DNA of 64,000 bases from Mesorhizobium sp. C432A. Its GTDB lineage: Bacteria; Pseudomonadota; Alphaproteobacteria; Rhizobiales; Rhizobiaceae. The notes beneath the pieces are model-generated. The model was not told where the DNA came from. It did no database searches and saw only the letters and a program-made list of their open reading frames with translations. The stretch is from assembly GCF_030323145.1 (NCBI RefSeq), contig NZ_CP100470.1, positions 2,025,001-2,089,000 of the forward strand. Reading direction: 5' to 3'. The first letter of the stretch is position 1. Every line of letters begins with the position of its first letter. The translations under genes and the position numbers were made by a program. Positions 46,473 through 55,473 of the stretch are shown piece after piece.

Positions 46473-47469
46473 GCCGGCGCCCGTCGTAGCAGCGGATCGG
46501 CGTCGAGGCCGAGATGGGCGTTGAGCAGCGTTCGCGTATAGGCATGGCGCGGGGCGTTTATGATTTGCTCCGTCGGGCCGAGTTCGATCAGTTCGGCGTT
46601 CCGGAATACAGCGATACGCTCTGCGAGTTCGGCGGCCAGCGCGATGTCGTGGCTGATGAACAGCAGCGTCATGCCGTCCTCCGCCACCAGTTGCCGAATG
46701 AGGCTGACGATTTCGGCTTGCACAATGGTGTCCAGCGCGCTGGTCGCCTCATCGGCGATCAGCAGTTTCGGACCGGCTGCAATGGCCGCGGCAACAGCAA
46801 CGCGCTGCTTCTGGCCGCCGGAGAGCTGGTGCGGGAAAGCACGCATGGCGGTTTGTGGGTCGGGCAGCCGGACACGCTGGAGCAGGGTTTTGGCTTTGGC
46901 GTAAGCTTGTGGCCAGTCGAGGCCGAGGTGGGTGCGGGCGACTTCGGCGATCTGTTTGCCGACGGTCATGACGGGGTCGAGGCTGGCGGAGGGGTCCTGG
47001 AAGACGAAACCAATGTCGCGACCGGGAAGGGGGAGCGTACTGGGTTCGGTTAATTTGAGAGGTCGGCGTTCCGTCACACCCCCCTCTGTCCTGCCGGACA
47101 TCTCCCCGGCAAGGGGGGAGATTGCTCTCTCATCTCCGCCTTCGCCAACCACGAACGTTGCAGAAGGGAAGCCGTCGGCAAAGCTGCTGATCTCCCCCCT
47201 TGCGGGGAGATGTCCGGCAGGACAGAGGGGGGTGGGAAGGATCGCGGCGCCTGAAATTGCCACTTGAAATGCCCTTCAATCTTGGCGCTCGCCGGCAGCA
47301 GTCCAGCCACCGCCAGCGCCAGCGTGCTCTTCCCCGACCCGCTTTCGCCGATAATCGCCAGCCGCTCGCCGGCAATAACATCCAGGCTGACCCCCTTCAG
47401 TGCCGTCACTTCGCCCCCGTCCCGCCGATAGCGCACCGACAGGTCGCGTACCTCAGCCAGTGCGGTCAT
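46469..47469 (-). pseudogene. Peptide-type ABC ATPase, DppD-like, split by a 158-bp palindromic element
   Basis: The N-terminal part (47469 to about 47236) has MTALAEVRDLSVRYRR and Walker A GESGSGKST. The C-terminal part has the Q-loop FVFQDPSASLDP, signature LSGGQKQRVA, Walker B LLIADEATSALD and switch LLFISHD. The parts lie in different frames because 47077-47234 is a palindromic element of 158 bases (2 modulo 3). The N-terminal frame reads into the element and hits TGA at 47074-47076. Removing 47077-47234 exactly gives one frame of 280 residues, normal for the family. As it stands no single product has both Walker A and Walker B, so the gene is probably non-functional unless the element is excised or read through by frameshift. 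Confidence 0.85.
47077..47234. mobile_element. 158-bp palindromic element (MITE-like) inside the DppD-like gene
   Basis: Terminal inverted repeats of about 45 bases (CACCCCCCTCTGTCCTGCCG... at the left and its reverse complement at the right) surround about 68 unique bases. The right arm has one base fewer in its CCCCGGCAA/TTGCGGGG segment. A second copy with matching ends and related centre is at 49327-49480. No transposase is encoded. It interrupts coding sequence in the linker between Walker A and the Q-loop. Confidence 0.85.
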
Positions 47470-48296
47470 GACAGGCTCCTCCGCACCGCCGTCGTTTCGA
47501 CCACGCCTTCGCCGGCGAGATAGACGCCGAGCACGGTCAGCACCAGGGCAATGCCCGGAGCGATCGACAGAAAGGGCGCGGTTCGCAGCACAGTGCGGCC
47601 CTCGGCAATCATGCCGCCCCAGGTAACGCGATTGGGGTCGCCGAGACCAAGGAAGGACAGCGCCGCCTCGGTGAGGATCGCGGCCGCCACGATCACCGAG
47701 GACAAGGCCAGCACCGGCGGCAACGCGTTGGGCAACACCTCGCGAAAAGCGATCTCAAGCGGGTGCATGCCGATGACGCGGGCGCCGGCGACGTAATCGC
47801 GCTCGCGGATCGACAGCACTTCGGCGCGCGCTACACGCGCCGGCCCGGTCCAGGCGCCAAGCGCTATTGCCGTGACGACGACGCCGAGCGACGGCCCGAC
47901 GACGCTGACGAAGGCCAGCGCCAGGAGAAAACTCGGCACGGTCTGGAAGGCATCGGTGATGCGCATCAGCCCCTCGTCGACAAGGCCGCCGGCAAAGCCG
48001 GCCAGCGTGCCGACGACCGCGCCGATGAAGAGTGCCGCCGCTGCCGCCGCCAGGCCGACCGCCAGCGAGGTGCGGGCGCCGTGGAACAGTTCGGCCAGCA
48101 CGTCACGGCCGAGCCGGTCGGTGCCGAGCGGCAGCGACCAGTCCTGGAACGGCGGCAGCAGTGCTGGTCCGGCAATGGCCTGCGGGTCGCCGGGGAAGAG
48201 CAGCGACGCAAACAGCGCCATGGCGAACAGAAGCGCCAGGATCATCGCGCCGGCGACCGCTTCCGGCCGGCGCAGGAACCGCGGCAGCGCGCTCAC
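47466..48296 (-). CDS. Peptide-type ABC transporter permease, DppC-like
   Basis: 276 residues. N-terminal membrane anchor (AGAMILALLFAMALFASLLFPG), then LGTDRLGRDVLAELFHGART typical of DppC, the EAA loop RERDYVAGARVIGMHPLEIA and LTEAALSFLGLGDPN. The GTG start at 48296 overlaps the DppB-like stop (GTGA); the upstream open frame is a shadow of dppB. Inner-membrane partner of the DppB-like protein. Confidence 0.9.
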   Translation of the reverse strand: MSALPRFLRRPEAVAGAMILALLFAMALFASLLFPGDPQAIAGPALLPPFQDWSLPLGTDRLGRDVLAELFHGARTSLAVGLAAAAAALFIGAVVGTLAGFAGGLVDEGLMRITDAFQTVPSFLLALAFVSVVGPSLGVVVTAIALGAWTGPARVARAEVLSIRERDYVAGARVIGMHPLEIAFREVLPNALPPVLALSSVIVAAAILTEAALSFLGLGDPNRVTWGGMIAEGRTVLRTAPFLSIAPGIALVLTVLGVYLAGEGVVETTAVRRSLS

Positions 48297-49279
48297 GCGC
48301 TGGCCTCGCTGGCACCGACGCGCGGATCGAGGAAGGCGTAAGCGATGTCGACTGCAAGGTTGATGGCAATGACGAGGACGGCGCTGGTGAGGATGATGCC
48401 GAGCAGCAGCGGCGTGTCGCGCGAGGCGACCGCTTCCTGCGCCAGCCGGCCGAGGCCGGGCACGGCAAAGACGCTTTCGATGACGACGCTGCCGCCCAGC
48501 ATCTGCGCCGATTGCAGGCCGAGCATGGTGACCAGCGGCAAGAGCGCGTTGCGGGCGACATGGGCGAGCACGATGCGGCGGCGCGACAACCCCCTGGCGC
48601 GGGCGGCGAGCACAAAATCCTGCCGCCACGCCTCGGCCATGCCGGCGCGCATCATGCGCAGATAGAGCGCGAGATAGATGAAGCCGAGCGCGGAAACCGG
48701 CAGGATGAGATGGACGGCGATGTCGATGGCGCGGTCAAAACCGGTCTTGTCCGAGGCCAGGCTCTCGATGCCGCCGATCGGCAGCCAGCGCAGGTCGACG
48801 GCAAAGACGACGATCAGCACCAGGCCAAGCCAGAAACCCGGCACGGCATAAAGCGCCAGCGAGCCGATCGACAGGAAGCGGTCGCGAAAGCTGCCGGGTC
48901 TGGCGCCGGCATAGATGCCGAGCGCCGAGCCGAGCCCGAAGGAGAGCGCGGTGGCGGTGACCATCAGGAGCAGTGTCGTCGGCAGGCGTTCCAGGATGAC
49001 GTCGCGGATCGGCCTTGAGAAAGTGACGGACTGGCCGAGGTCGAAATGCAGCAGCGCCCAGAGATAGTTCGCGAGCCGGGTCAACTCGGACTGGTCGAGG
49101 CCCCAGCTATGACGCAGCAATTCGATCATGCCGGCGTCGCTGCCGGTCGAGACGATGTAGGCGTCGACCGCGTCACCGGGGGCGGCTTCCAGGAGGAGGA
49201 ATGTGCCGATGATGACGATCAGCAGCACGAAGATGCTGCCGACGAGGCGACGGCGGATGAGGGTGAAGGCGCGGGTCAT
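48293..49279 (-). CDS. Peptide-type ABC transporter permease, DppB-like
   Basis: 328 residues, six membrane segments, N-terminal LVGSIFVLLIVIIGTFLLLEAAPGD typical of DppB, and an EAA-type loop DFVLAARARGLSRRRIVLAH. C-terminal VFAVPGLGRLAQEAVASRD is the common DppB end. It lies downstream of the binding-protein gene, separated by 270 bases that contain the second palindromic element. Confidence 0.92.
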   Translation of the reverse strand: MTRAFTLIRRRLVGSIFVLLIVIIGTFLLLEAAPGDAVDAYIVSTGSDAGMIELLRHSWGLDQSELTRLANYLWALLHFDLGQSVTFSRPIRDVILERLPTTLLLMVTATALSFGLGSALGIYAGARPGSFRDRFLSIGSLALYAVPGFWLGLVLIVVFAVDLRWLPIGGIESLASDKTGFDRAIDIAVHLILPVSALGFIYLALYLRMMRAGMAEAWRQDFVLAARARGLSRRRIVLAHVARNALLPLVTMLGLQSAQMLGGSVVIESVFAVPGLGRLAQEAVASRDTPLLLGIILTSAVLVIAINLAVDIAYAFLDPRVGASEASA

Positions 49280-49326
49280 GGGGGACGCATGGCGGCGCGC
49301 CAGTCGGGAGAAGTGCGGTGTCTAGG

Positions 49327-49480
49327 CACCCCCCTCTGTCCTGCCGGACATCTCCCCCGCAAGGGGGGAGATTGGATTTCGCCTCTGCCTTCGCCAATCT
49401 TCGATGCCGAATGTACGCGACAGCGAAGCTGCTGATCTCCACCCTTGCGGGGGAGATGTCCGGCAGGACAGAGGGGGGTG
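49327..49480. mobile_element. 154-bp palindromic element, second copy, intergenic
   Basis: Same ends as 47077-47234 (CACCCCCCTCTGTCCTGCCG... inverted at the right), with a related but diverged centre (GCCTTCGCCAA and GCTGCTGATCTCC shared). It sits between the binding-protein gene and the DppB-like gene, where it would form a very long hairpin in the mRNA. Confidence 0.85.
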
Positions 49481-49549
49481 TGACGAAACGCGGCCCTACG
49501 CCATGCCTTCACACCAATTTCTTCGCGAACTTTCATCCGCGAAATACTG

Positions 49550-51154
49550 TCACGATTCCAGATACGTGTCCGCCCAGTTCGAAACCGCCCATCGCGGGTT
49601 GTTGGCGATGTTGCCCACGGTATCGCGCGCGACGCTGATGAAGCTCCATTCGGCGACGTTGATCAGCGGCAGGTCCGCCGCGACCTGTTTCTGGAATTCC
49701 TTGTAGAGGTCGGTGCGCGCTGACGTATCCAGCGTCTCCGAAGCCTTGGCGATCAGCGCGTCGAGCGCGGCGTTCTTGTAGCCGCCCTGGTTGGAGAACG
49801 GCACGCCGTTGGGAATGCCGCTCTGCACCAGGATGGTGGTCGAGATCGCCGGGTCGCCGCGGAACACCGGCGGGCCGACGGCGAGGTCGAAGGCGTGGTC
49901 GGTGTAGACGGCCTTGATGTGCGCGGCCGAGTCGTTGTTGACGATCACGGCGTCGATGCCGATTGCCGCCAGCGCCTGGCGCAGATAGTCGCCGAACTGC
50001 TTGGTCTCGTTGAAATAGGGTGCCGGCAGGAGTTTCAGCGCAAAACGCTTGCCGTCATCGGCGCGCTTGTACCCCGCGTCGTCGAGCAAGGAGTTGGCCT
50101 TGGCGACGTCGAATGGATAGATCGGCACGTCGGCAGTGTAGAATTGCGGATCGTTCTTCGGCACCGGGCCGGTGGCGGTGGCGGCATAGCCGAGGAACAC
50201 CGTCTTGACGACGAAGTCCTTGTCGATGGCATGCGCGATCGCCTGGCGGACCTTCACGTCGGCCAGTTCCTGGCGGCGATGATTGATCTCGACGACGAGC
50301 TGATAGGTCAGCCCCTCATAGCCCTTGGAGATCACCTTCAGGCCCGGCACCTTGGAGATGCGGTCGAGGTCGGCCAGGGGCACGGCGGAGAAGGCGGCGA
50401 GCTGGATCTCTTCGGCCTCGAGCGCCGCTGCAGCCGACGTGCGGTCGGGCAGCACCTGGTAGATGATCTCGTCGAGATACGGCTCGTCCTTGGCCCAGTA
50501 ATCCGCATTCCTGGTCAGCTTGTAATACTGGCCGGCCTTGTATTCGCCGAACTTGAACGGCCCGGTGCCGATGGGTGCATTGTTGGCCGGGTTGTCCTCG
50601 ATCTTGCCGACCTCGTAGATGTGCTTCGGCACCACGCTTGACAGCGCCGGCAGCGCGTTGCGGATCAGCTGGAACGGCGTTGGCTTGGCGAATTTGAAGA
50701 CGGCGGTCAGATCGTCAGGGATGTCGACGCTGGCCAGATCCTTGAACACGGTGCGGCCGAGATTTTGCAGCGGCTTCCAGATCTGCAGCGCGGAGAAGGC
50801 GACGTCGGCCGAGGTGAACGGCTCGCCGTCATGCCACTTGACGCCGTCGCGCAGTTTGAAGGTCACCGACAGCCCGTCGGCGGCACCTTCCCAGGAGAGC
50901 GCAAGACGGGGTTCCAGTCCGTCCTTGCCTTCGAACGAGGCTTCGGCCAGCGTTTCGACGATCTTGCTGGAGATGAAGAAGACGCCGTTGGAGGCGACGA
51001 TGGCGGGATTGAGGTTGCGCGGCTCGGAATCGGCGGCAAGCACGAGGCGGCCGCCCTTCTTCGGCGTCTGCGCCCAGCTGAATGTGGGCATGGCGGTGGA
51101 GGCCAGCAGTAAAACTGAGCCGCCTAGCAGCGTGCGTCTGGAAATATCCGACAT
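49550..51154 (-). CDS. Peptide-type ABC transporter substrate-binding protein (family 5)
   Basis: 534 residues. N-terminal SRRTLLGGSVLLLASTAMP is a twin-arginine signal (S-R-R-x-L-L), so the protein is probably exported folded by Tat. The mature part follows the DppA/OppA pattern: GGRLVLAADSEPRNLNPAI, LEPRLALSWEGAADGLSVTF, KLRDGVKWHDGEPFTSADV, GTGPFKFGEYKAGQYYKL. Start ATG 51154 is fixed by GGAGG 7 bases upstream; the longer frame to 51211 is unsupported. First gene of the peptide-transporter operon. Confidence 0.92.
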   Translation of the reverse strand: MSDISRRTLLGGSVLLLASTAMPTFSWAQTPKKGGRLVLAADSEPRNLNPAIVASNGVFFISSKIVETLAEASFEGKDGLEPRLALSWEGAADGLSVTFKLRDGVKWHDGEPFTSADVAFSALQIWKPLQNLGRTVFKDLASVDIPDDLTAVFKFAKPTPFQLIRNALPALSSVVPKHIYEVGKIEDNPANNAPIGTGPFKFGEYKAGQYYKLTRNADYWAKDEPYLDEIIYQVLPDRTSAAAALEAEEIQLAAFSAVPLADLDRISKVPGLKVISKGYEGLTYQLVVEINHRRQELADVKVRQAIAHAIDKDFVVKTVFLGYAATATGPVPKNDPQFYTADVPIYPFDVAKANSLLDDAGYKRADDGKRFALKLLPAPYFNETKQFGDYLRQALAAIGIDAVIVNNDSAAHIKAVYTDHAFDLAVGPPVFRGDPAISTTILVQSGIPNGVPFSNQGGYKNAALDALIAKASETLDTSARTDLYKEFQKQVAADLPLINVAEWSFISVARDTVGNIANNPRWAVSNWADTYLES

Positions 51155-51517
51155 GATCAACCTCCGTCCTCTCCGCGACCAGATGGGCGCACCCCTCGAA
51201 GCTAGCGGCACCCGCCAGCATCCTCGCGGCGATTATGGCCCTTGCCAAGGGTTTCGCCAGAGACGGAATTGGCGCATCTTTGCTTGGCTTTGAAATTTTC
51301 GTCCTCTGGACCAGTTTTAGAGGTGGCCCTTTCATTCTGGTATTCCGGTAGGACCAGATTGCCTTAGTGTGCAGCAATGACGAGTGGTGACAGCCTGCCG
51401 AAGCAATCTAACCTGTTTCTGGCTGGACCAGAGTTAACGAAATGGTGCAGATTTGATCGAAGCCAAGGGATTGGACGCAGTACGGCTGGCGATCCCACTG
51501 ATATCAGGGAGAGAAAG
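51155..51517. other. Divergent regulatory region with TCTGGTCC-type sites
   Basis: 363 bases between the divergent peptide-binding-protein and M24-peptidase genes. It contains ATTCTGGT...ACCAGATT (51334-51360, 11-base centre) and two CTGGACCAG palindromes (51306-51314 and 51423-51431). Their half-sites match the operators at 56162-56180 and 56338-56356. No gene seen. Confidence 0.5.
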
Positions 51518-52708
51518 ATGAACATTGCCCCGGGCAAGAGCGCCGTCAGCAATATCCCGTTCGACCAGGCGAGGGTCGACCGGCTGATGGAAGAGGCCGG
51601 CATCGATGTTCTGCTCGCGACCTCCAAGCACAACACGCAGTATCTGCTTGGCGGCTACAAGTTCATCTTCTTTGCCGCCATGGATGCGATCGGCCATAGC
51701 CGTTACCTGCCTATCGTCCTCTATGAAAAGGGCGGGCCCGGTCATGCCGCCTATATCGGCAACCGCATGGAAGGCGCCGAGCACCAGAACAGCCCGTTCT
51801 GGACGCCGACGCTGCATGCCGCCTGCTGGGGCACGCTCGATGCTGCCAATCTTGCGGTCGAGCACATCAGCAAGATCGGCAAGGCCGGCGCCCGCCTCGG
51901 CATCGAGCCGGCCTTCCTGCCGTCGGACGCCTATGCGCTGATCCGCAAGGCGTTGCCGGATGCCAGGCTGATCGACGCGACCGGCATGCTGGAGAGCATG
52001 CGCGCCATCAAGACGGACGCCGAGCTGGAAAAGCTGCGTATCGCCTCCGAGCTGATCACCGATTCCATGTTGGCGACCATCCGGTGGGCGCATGAAGGCA
52101 CGACCAAGGCGGAGATCATCGAGCAGCTGCGGCGTGAGGAAACCAATCGCGGCGCGCATTTCGAATATTGCCTGCTGACGTTGGGCGCCAGCCACAACCG
52201 CGCGGCGTCACCGCAGGCGTGGAAAAAGGGCGAAGTGCTGTCGATCGATTCCGGCGGCAATTATCACGGCTATATTGGCGATCTCTGCCGCATGGGCATT
52301 CTGGGCGAACCGGATGCCGAGCTTGAGGATCTATTGGCCGAGGTCGAGACGGTGCAGCAGGCGGCGTTCTCGAAGGTGAGGGCGGGCACCATCGGCGGCG
52401 ACATGATTTCGCATGCCGAGGGTGTGCTGAAGGCCTCCAAGGTCGCGCCCTACACGGATTTCTTCGCCCACGGCATGGGCCTGATCACGCATGAGGCTCC
52501 GTTCCTGATGACCAACCATCCGGTGACCTATGAAGGCACCTATGCCGCCAAGCCGCTGGAGACAAACATGGTGCTGTCGGTGGAGACGACCATGCTTCAC
52601 CCGACGCGGGGGTTCATCAAGCTGGAGGACACGTTGGCGGTGACGGATGCGGGATATGTGATGTTTGGGGATCGGGCGCGGGGGTGGAATAGAGGTGGGA
52701 TAGCCTAG
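51518..52708 (+). CDS. M24-family metallopeptidase (Xaa-Pro peptidase-like)
   Basis: 396 residues. N-terminal creatinase-type domain (RVDRLMEEAGIDVLLATSKH, NTQYLLGG), then the pita-bread catalytic domain with metal ligands in LSIDSGGNYHGYIGDL (two Asp), FFAHGMGLITHEAP (His), SVETTM (Glu) and KLEDTLAVTDAG (Glu). All five expected ligands are visible. It cleaves Xaa-Pro-like amide bonds or has creatinase-like activity on a small amide. ATG 51518 with GGGAG upstream is preferred over the long frame to 51377. It is divergent from the peptide transporter, which could supply its substrate. Confidence 0.88.
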   Translation: MNIAPGKSAVSNIPFDQARVDRLMEEAGIDVLLATSKHNTQYLLGGYKFIFFAAMDAIGHSRYLPIVLYEKGGPGHAAYIGNRMEGAEHQNSPFWTPTLHAACWGTLDAANLAVEHISKIGKAGARLGIEPAFLPSDAYALIRKALPDARLIDATGMLESMRAIKTDAELEKLRIASELITDSMLATIRWAHEGTTKAEIIEQLRREETNRGAHFEYCLLTLGASHNRAASPQAWKKGEVLSIDSGGNYHGYIGDLCRMGILGEPDAELEDLLAEVETVQQAAFSKVRAGTIGGDMISHAEGVLKASKVAPYTDFFAHGMGLITHEAPFLMTNHPVTYEGTYAAKPLETNMVLSVETTMLHPTRGFIKLEDTLAVTDAGYVMFGDRARGWNRGGIA

Positions 52709-52717
52709 CTCGGCGCT

Positions 52718-52869
52718 ACCCCCTCACCCGGATTGCCATCCGAATTGCGAAGGGCAATTCGGGGCTATCCGACCTCTCCCCGAGGGGAGAGGAGTTTGCG
52801 CCGGCGCTGGCTTCTGCCTCTTCTCCCCTCGGGGAGAAGGTGGCCGCGAAGCGGCCGGATGAAGGGGGC
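52718..52869. repeat. Rhizobial intergenic palindromic repeat (RIME-like)
   Basis: Between convergent genes. Left arm CCCCCTCACCCGG... with hairpin CCTCTCCCCGAGGGGAGAGG; right arm hairpin CTTCTCCCCTCGGGGAGAAG, followed by GGCCGC/GCGGCC and TCCGGATGAAGGGGG-type end inverted relative to the left. An inner GAATTGC...GCAATTC stem is also present. Same family as 26553-26680. It could work as a bidirectional terminator. Confidence 0.7.
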
Positions 52870-52878
52870 CTTTCGCGA

Positions 52879-53295
52879 TTACTTCCCCGCCGGGATCAGC
52901 CTGAAATCCGGCAGCTCCCGCAGCACCAGTTCGGGTCCAGCCGGCGAATAGACAACGAAGAGCTGCATCGGCCCATCGCCCGTGTTCAGCGTCGAATGGA
53001 AACGGCTTTCCGGCACATAGATGGTGCAGCCGGGGCCGACCTTGGCGACGACCGGATTGCCCTCCTCGTCCTCGACCATCTGCTCGCCATTGCCCGAAAT
53101 AACGAAGATGATCTCTTCCGCGCCGGGATGGTTGTGGCGCGTGTGTCCCTTGCCTGAGGGCAGGTCGACGACACCGCCGGAAAAGCGCTCAGCGCCATTC
53201 ACTTCAGGCGCCACCGTCAGCGACAGCTTGCCCCAGTCAAAGCCGAAGGCGCTCACGTCCTTCGGGTATACGAATACCTTGCTCTTGTCGGTCAT
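52879..53295 (-). CDS. Cupin domain protein
   Basis: 138 residues. Metal-binding cupin motif 1 [21 protein letters not shown] (His, His, Glu) and motif 2 [15 protein letters not shown] (His) are complete, so it probably binds a divalent metal. No signal peptide. Its ATG overlaps the stop of the TIM-barrel gene upstream (ATGA), and it is the last gene of the three-gene Tm-1-like operon. Enzymatic activity is not assignable. Confidence 0.85.
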   Translation of the reverse strand: MTDKSKVFVYPKDVSAFGFDWGKLSLTVAPEVNGAERFSGGVVDLPSGKGHTRHNHPGAEEIIFVISGNGEQMVEDEEGNPVVAKVGPGCTIYVPESRFHSTLNTGDGPMQLFVVYSPAGPELVLRELPDFRLIPAGK

Positions 53296-54155
53296 GATCT
53301 CATCCCCTTCTTTTTCTTCTGGTCGTGCAGCATGACGGCCTTGAAATCCGCCGTCTGCCTGGCGATCGCGGCTTCAGCCGGCAGCCGTTCCATCGAACTC
53401 GCGCCATAAAAGCCGTGCAGGCCCTTGCAGCGGTCGAGGATGTAGCGGGCATCATCCGGCATCGAGATCGGCCCGCCATGGCAAAGCAGGATGACATCCT
53501 TGCGCACCGAGCGCGCCGCGTTGGCGATGACGTCGATCTCGACCACGCAGTCGTCGAGCGACTTGGCCGACGTGGCTCCGATCGAGCCGCCGGTCGTCAC
53601 CCCCATATGGGCAACGACGATGTCGGCGCCGGCTTTTGTCATGGCGCGCGCCTCGTCGGGGTTGAAGACATAGGGCGTGGTCAGAAGATCGAGCTTGTGC
53701 GCCTCGGCGATCATGTCGACCTCCAGCCCGAAGCCCATGCCGGTTTCCTCAAAACTCTGGCGCATGCTGCCATCGAACAGGCCGATGGTCGGGAAATTCT
53801 GCACGCCGGAAAAGCCCATCGTCTTCAGCTCGGCAAGCAGCAGCGGCATGATGACGAACGGATCGGTGCCGTTGACACCGGCCAGCACCGGCGTCTTTTT
53901 GACCACCGGCAGCACCTCATAGGCCATTTCCTTGACGATCTCGTTGGCGTTGCCATAGGCGAGCAGGCCCGCAGCCGAGCCGCGCCCGGCCATGCGATAG
54001 CGGCCGGAATTGTAGATGATGATGAGGTCGATGCCGCCGGCTTCCTCGGCCTTGGCCGACAGGCCAGTGCCGGCGCCGCCCCCAACGATGGGCACGCCGT
54101 CGGCGATCATCGCCTTGAACTTCTTCAATATGTCCTTGCGCGGTATTGCGGGCAT
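53292..54155 (-). CDS. Phosphoenolpyruvate-hydrolase/TIM-barrel signal-transduction family protein (Tm-1 C-terminal homologue)
   Basis: 287 residues. TIM-barrel pattern with [88 protein letters not shown] and [16 protein letters not shown]. This is the family of the C-terminal domain of the plant Tm-1 protein. In bacteria it is usually a separate gene next to the Tm-1-like N-terminal half, as here (13 bases away). Biochemical role is not established; cytoplasmic. The start at 54155 gives the family N-terminus; longer readings lie within the upstream gene. Confidence 0.88.
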   Translation of the reverse strand: MPAIPRKDILKKFKAMIADGVPIVGGGAGTGLSAKAEEAGGIDLIIIYNSGRYRMAGRGSAAGLLAYGNANEIVKEMAYEVLPVVKKTPVLAGVNGTDPFVIMPLLLAELKTMGFSGVQNFPTIGLFDGSMRQSFEETGMGFGLEVDMIAEAHKLDLLTTPYVFNPDEARAMTKAGADIVVAHMGVTTGGSIGATSAKSLDDCVVEIDVIANAARSVRKDVILLCHGGPISMPDDARYILDRCKGLHGFYGASSMERLPAEAAIARQTADFKAVMLHDQKKKKGMRS

Positions 54156-54168
54156 TTGTTGGCTCTCA

Positions 54169-55362
54169 CTATCTGGCGATGTCGAGGAAGGCCGCGGTTG
54201 CGGCTTTGGCAAATTCCGGATCGTTGATGTGCAACGGCAGGCGTGAGACCCGGCGCGCGGCGTTCGGCTTGATGGTGCGCTCGACGGCACCGAACAGCAC
54301 GGCGTCGGCTTCGGGGTCGAAGAAGGCGCCGCCCTCGATGTCGAGTGCCGAGACGCCTTTTTCGGGGATCAGGAAATGCACAGGGCCCTCGCAGCGAGCG
54401 AGCCTGGTGCCGATCCACTCGCCTATACCGCGGCATTCATCCACCGTGGTGCGCATCAGTGTGACGTTGGGATTGTGCTCGTAGAACAGCCGGCCCCTAA
54501 ACTTCTCGGGAATGGTCGGCGGCGCCCAGAAATTGACCATGTCCAGCGCGCCGACCGAGCCTACATAGGGCAGCTTGGTGCGGGCGATGGCGCCGAAGCG
54601 GTCCTCCGTCGCAGGCAGCACGCCGCCGAGCAGCAGGTCGCAGACTTCCGTCGTGGTGATGTCGATGACGCCGGCGAGCAGGCCCGAGTCCGCGAGCTTC
54701 TCCATCGAGCGGCCGCCGGTGCCGGTGGCGTGGAAAACCATGCAGTCATAGTTGGCGCGCAACTGATCCGCGATGGCGGTCACGCAAGGCGTGGTGACGC
54801 CGAACATGGTGAGCCCGAGTGCCGGCTTGCCGGTGGCAGTCGGCGCCGGCTTTGCGGCCATGCCGGCGATCGCTTGCGCCGCGTTGTGCAGCACCGTGCG
54901 GGAGAGCCGGTTCAGTCCCGCCATATCGGTGACCGATGGCATCATGATGATGTCGGAGACGTCGACATAGGGCGCGGTGTCGCCGGAGGCGAGCGTCGAG
55001 ACCATGATCTTGGGCAGCCCAAGCGGCAGCGCGCGCATGCCAGCAGTGATGATCGACGTGCCGCCGCCGCCGCCAATGCCGATCACGCCTGATATGTCGT
55101 CGCGCGACTGAATGAAACTGGTGAAGGCGGCGCCCATGCCGGTCACTGCCGTGCCGCGATCATCGATGCCGAGCACGCCACTGGCTCCACCCGGATGATG
55201 CGCCGCGACCTCGCTGGCCGGGATATCGACCGGCACCGTGGCACCGCGCGTTCCGATGTCGACGCGGGCAACCGAACTGCCGGTGGCGGCAATAGCATCG
55301 GCCAGGAAGGCAAGTTCCTCGCCCTTGGTGTCGGCTGTGCCCACCACGTAGATGCGCTTCAT
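54169..55362 (-). CDS. Tm-1-like ATP-binding domain protein (UPF0261)
   Basis: 397 residues. N-terminal [20 protein letters not shown] is the family signature; glycine-rich [24 protein letters not shown] forms the nucleotide site; [30 protein letters not shown] and [22 protein letters not shown] C-terminal segments follow. Homologous to the N-terminal domain of tomato Tm-1, which binds ATP. Start ATG 55362 with GGGAG upstream. First gene of an operon with the TIM-barrel partner and a cupin; divergent from the TetR gene. Confidence 0.9.
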   Translation of the reverse strand: MKRIYVVGTADTKGEELAFLADAIAATGSSVARVDIGTRGATVPVDIPASEVAAHHPGGASGVLGIDDRGTAVTGMGAAFTSFIQSRDDISGVIGIGGGGGTSIITAGMRALPLGLPKIMVSTLASGDTAPYVDVSDIIMMPSVTDMAGLNRLSRTVLHNAAQAIAGMAAKPAPTATGKPALGLTMFGVTTPCVTAIADQLRANYDCMVFHATGTGGRSMEKLADSGLLAGVIDITTTEVCDLLLGGVLPATEDRFGAIARTKLPYVGSVGALDMVNFWAPPTIPEKFRGRLFYEHNPNVTLMRTTVDECRGIGEWIGTRLARCEGPVHFLIPEKGVSALDIEGGAFFDPEADAVLFGAVERTIKPNAARRVSRLPLHINDPEFAKAATAAFLDIAR

Positions 55363-55473
55363 CGCGTTTCTCCCGTCACCGGCCGACCGGCGCCGGGCCG
55401 CCTGTCGCCCTTTGCCGGCCCTTCGGTGGGCAAAGGTCATTGCAATTTTTTGAGACGCGCGTATCGTATTGAC

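Noticed and set aside
47074..47263. The palindromic element as an in-frame added peptide (as some rickettsial palindromes are)
   Set aside because: Its length is 2 modulo 3, so it shifts the frame, and the N-terminal frame stops at its far end.
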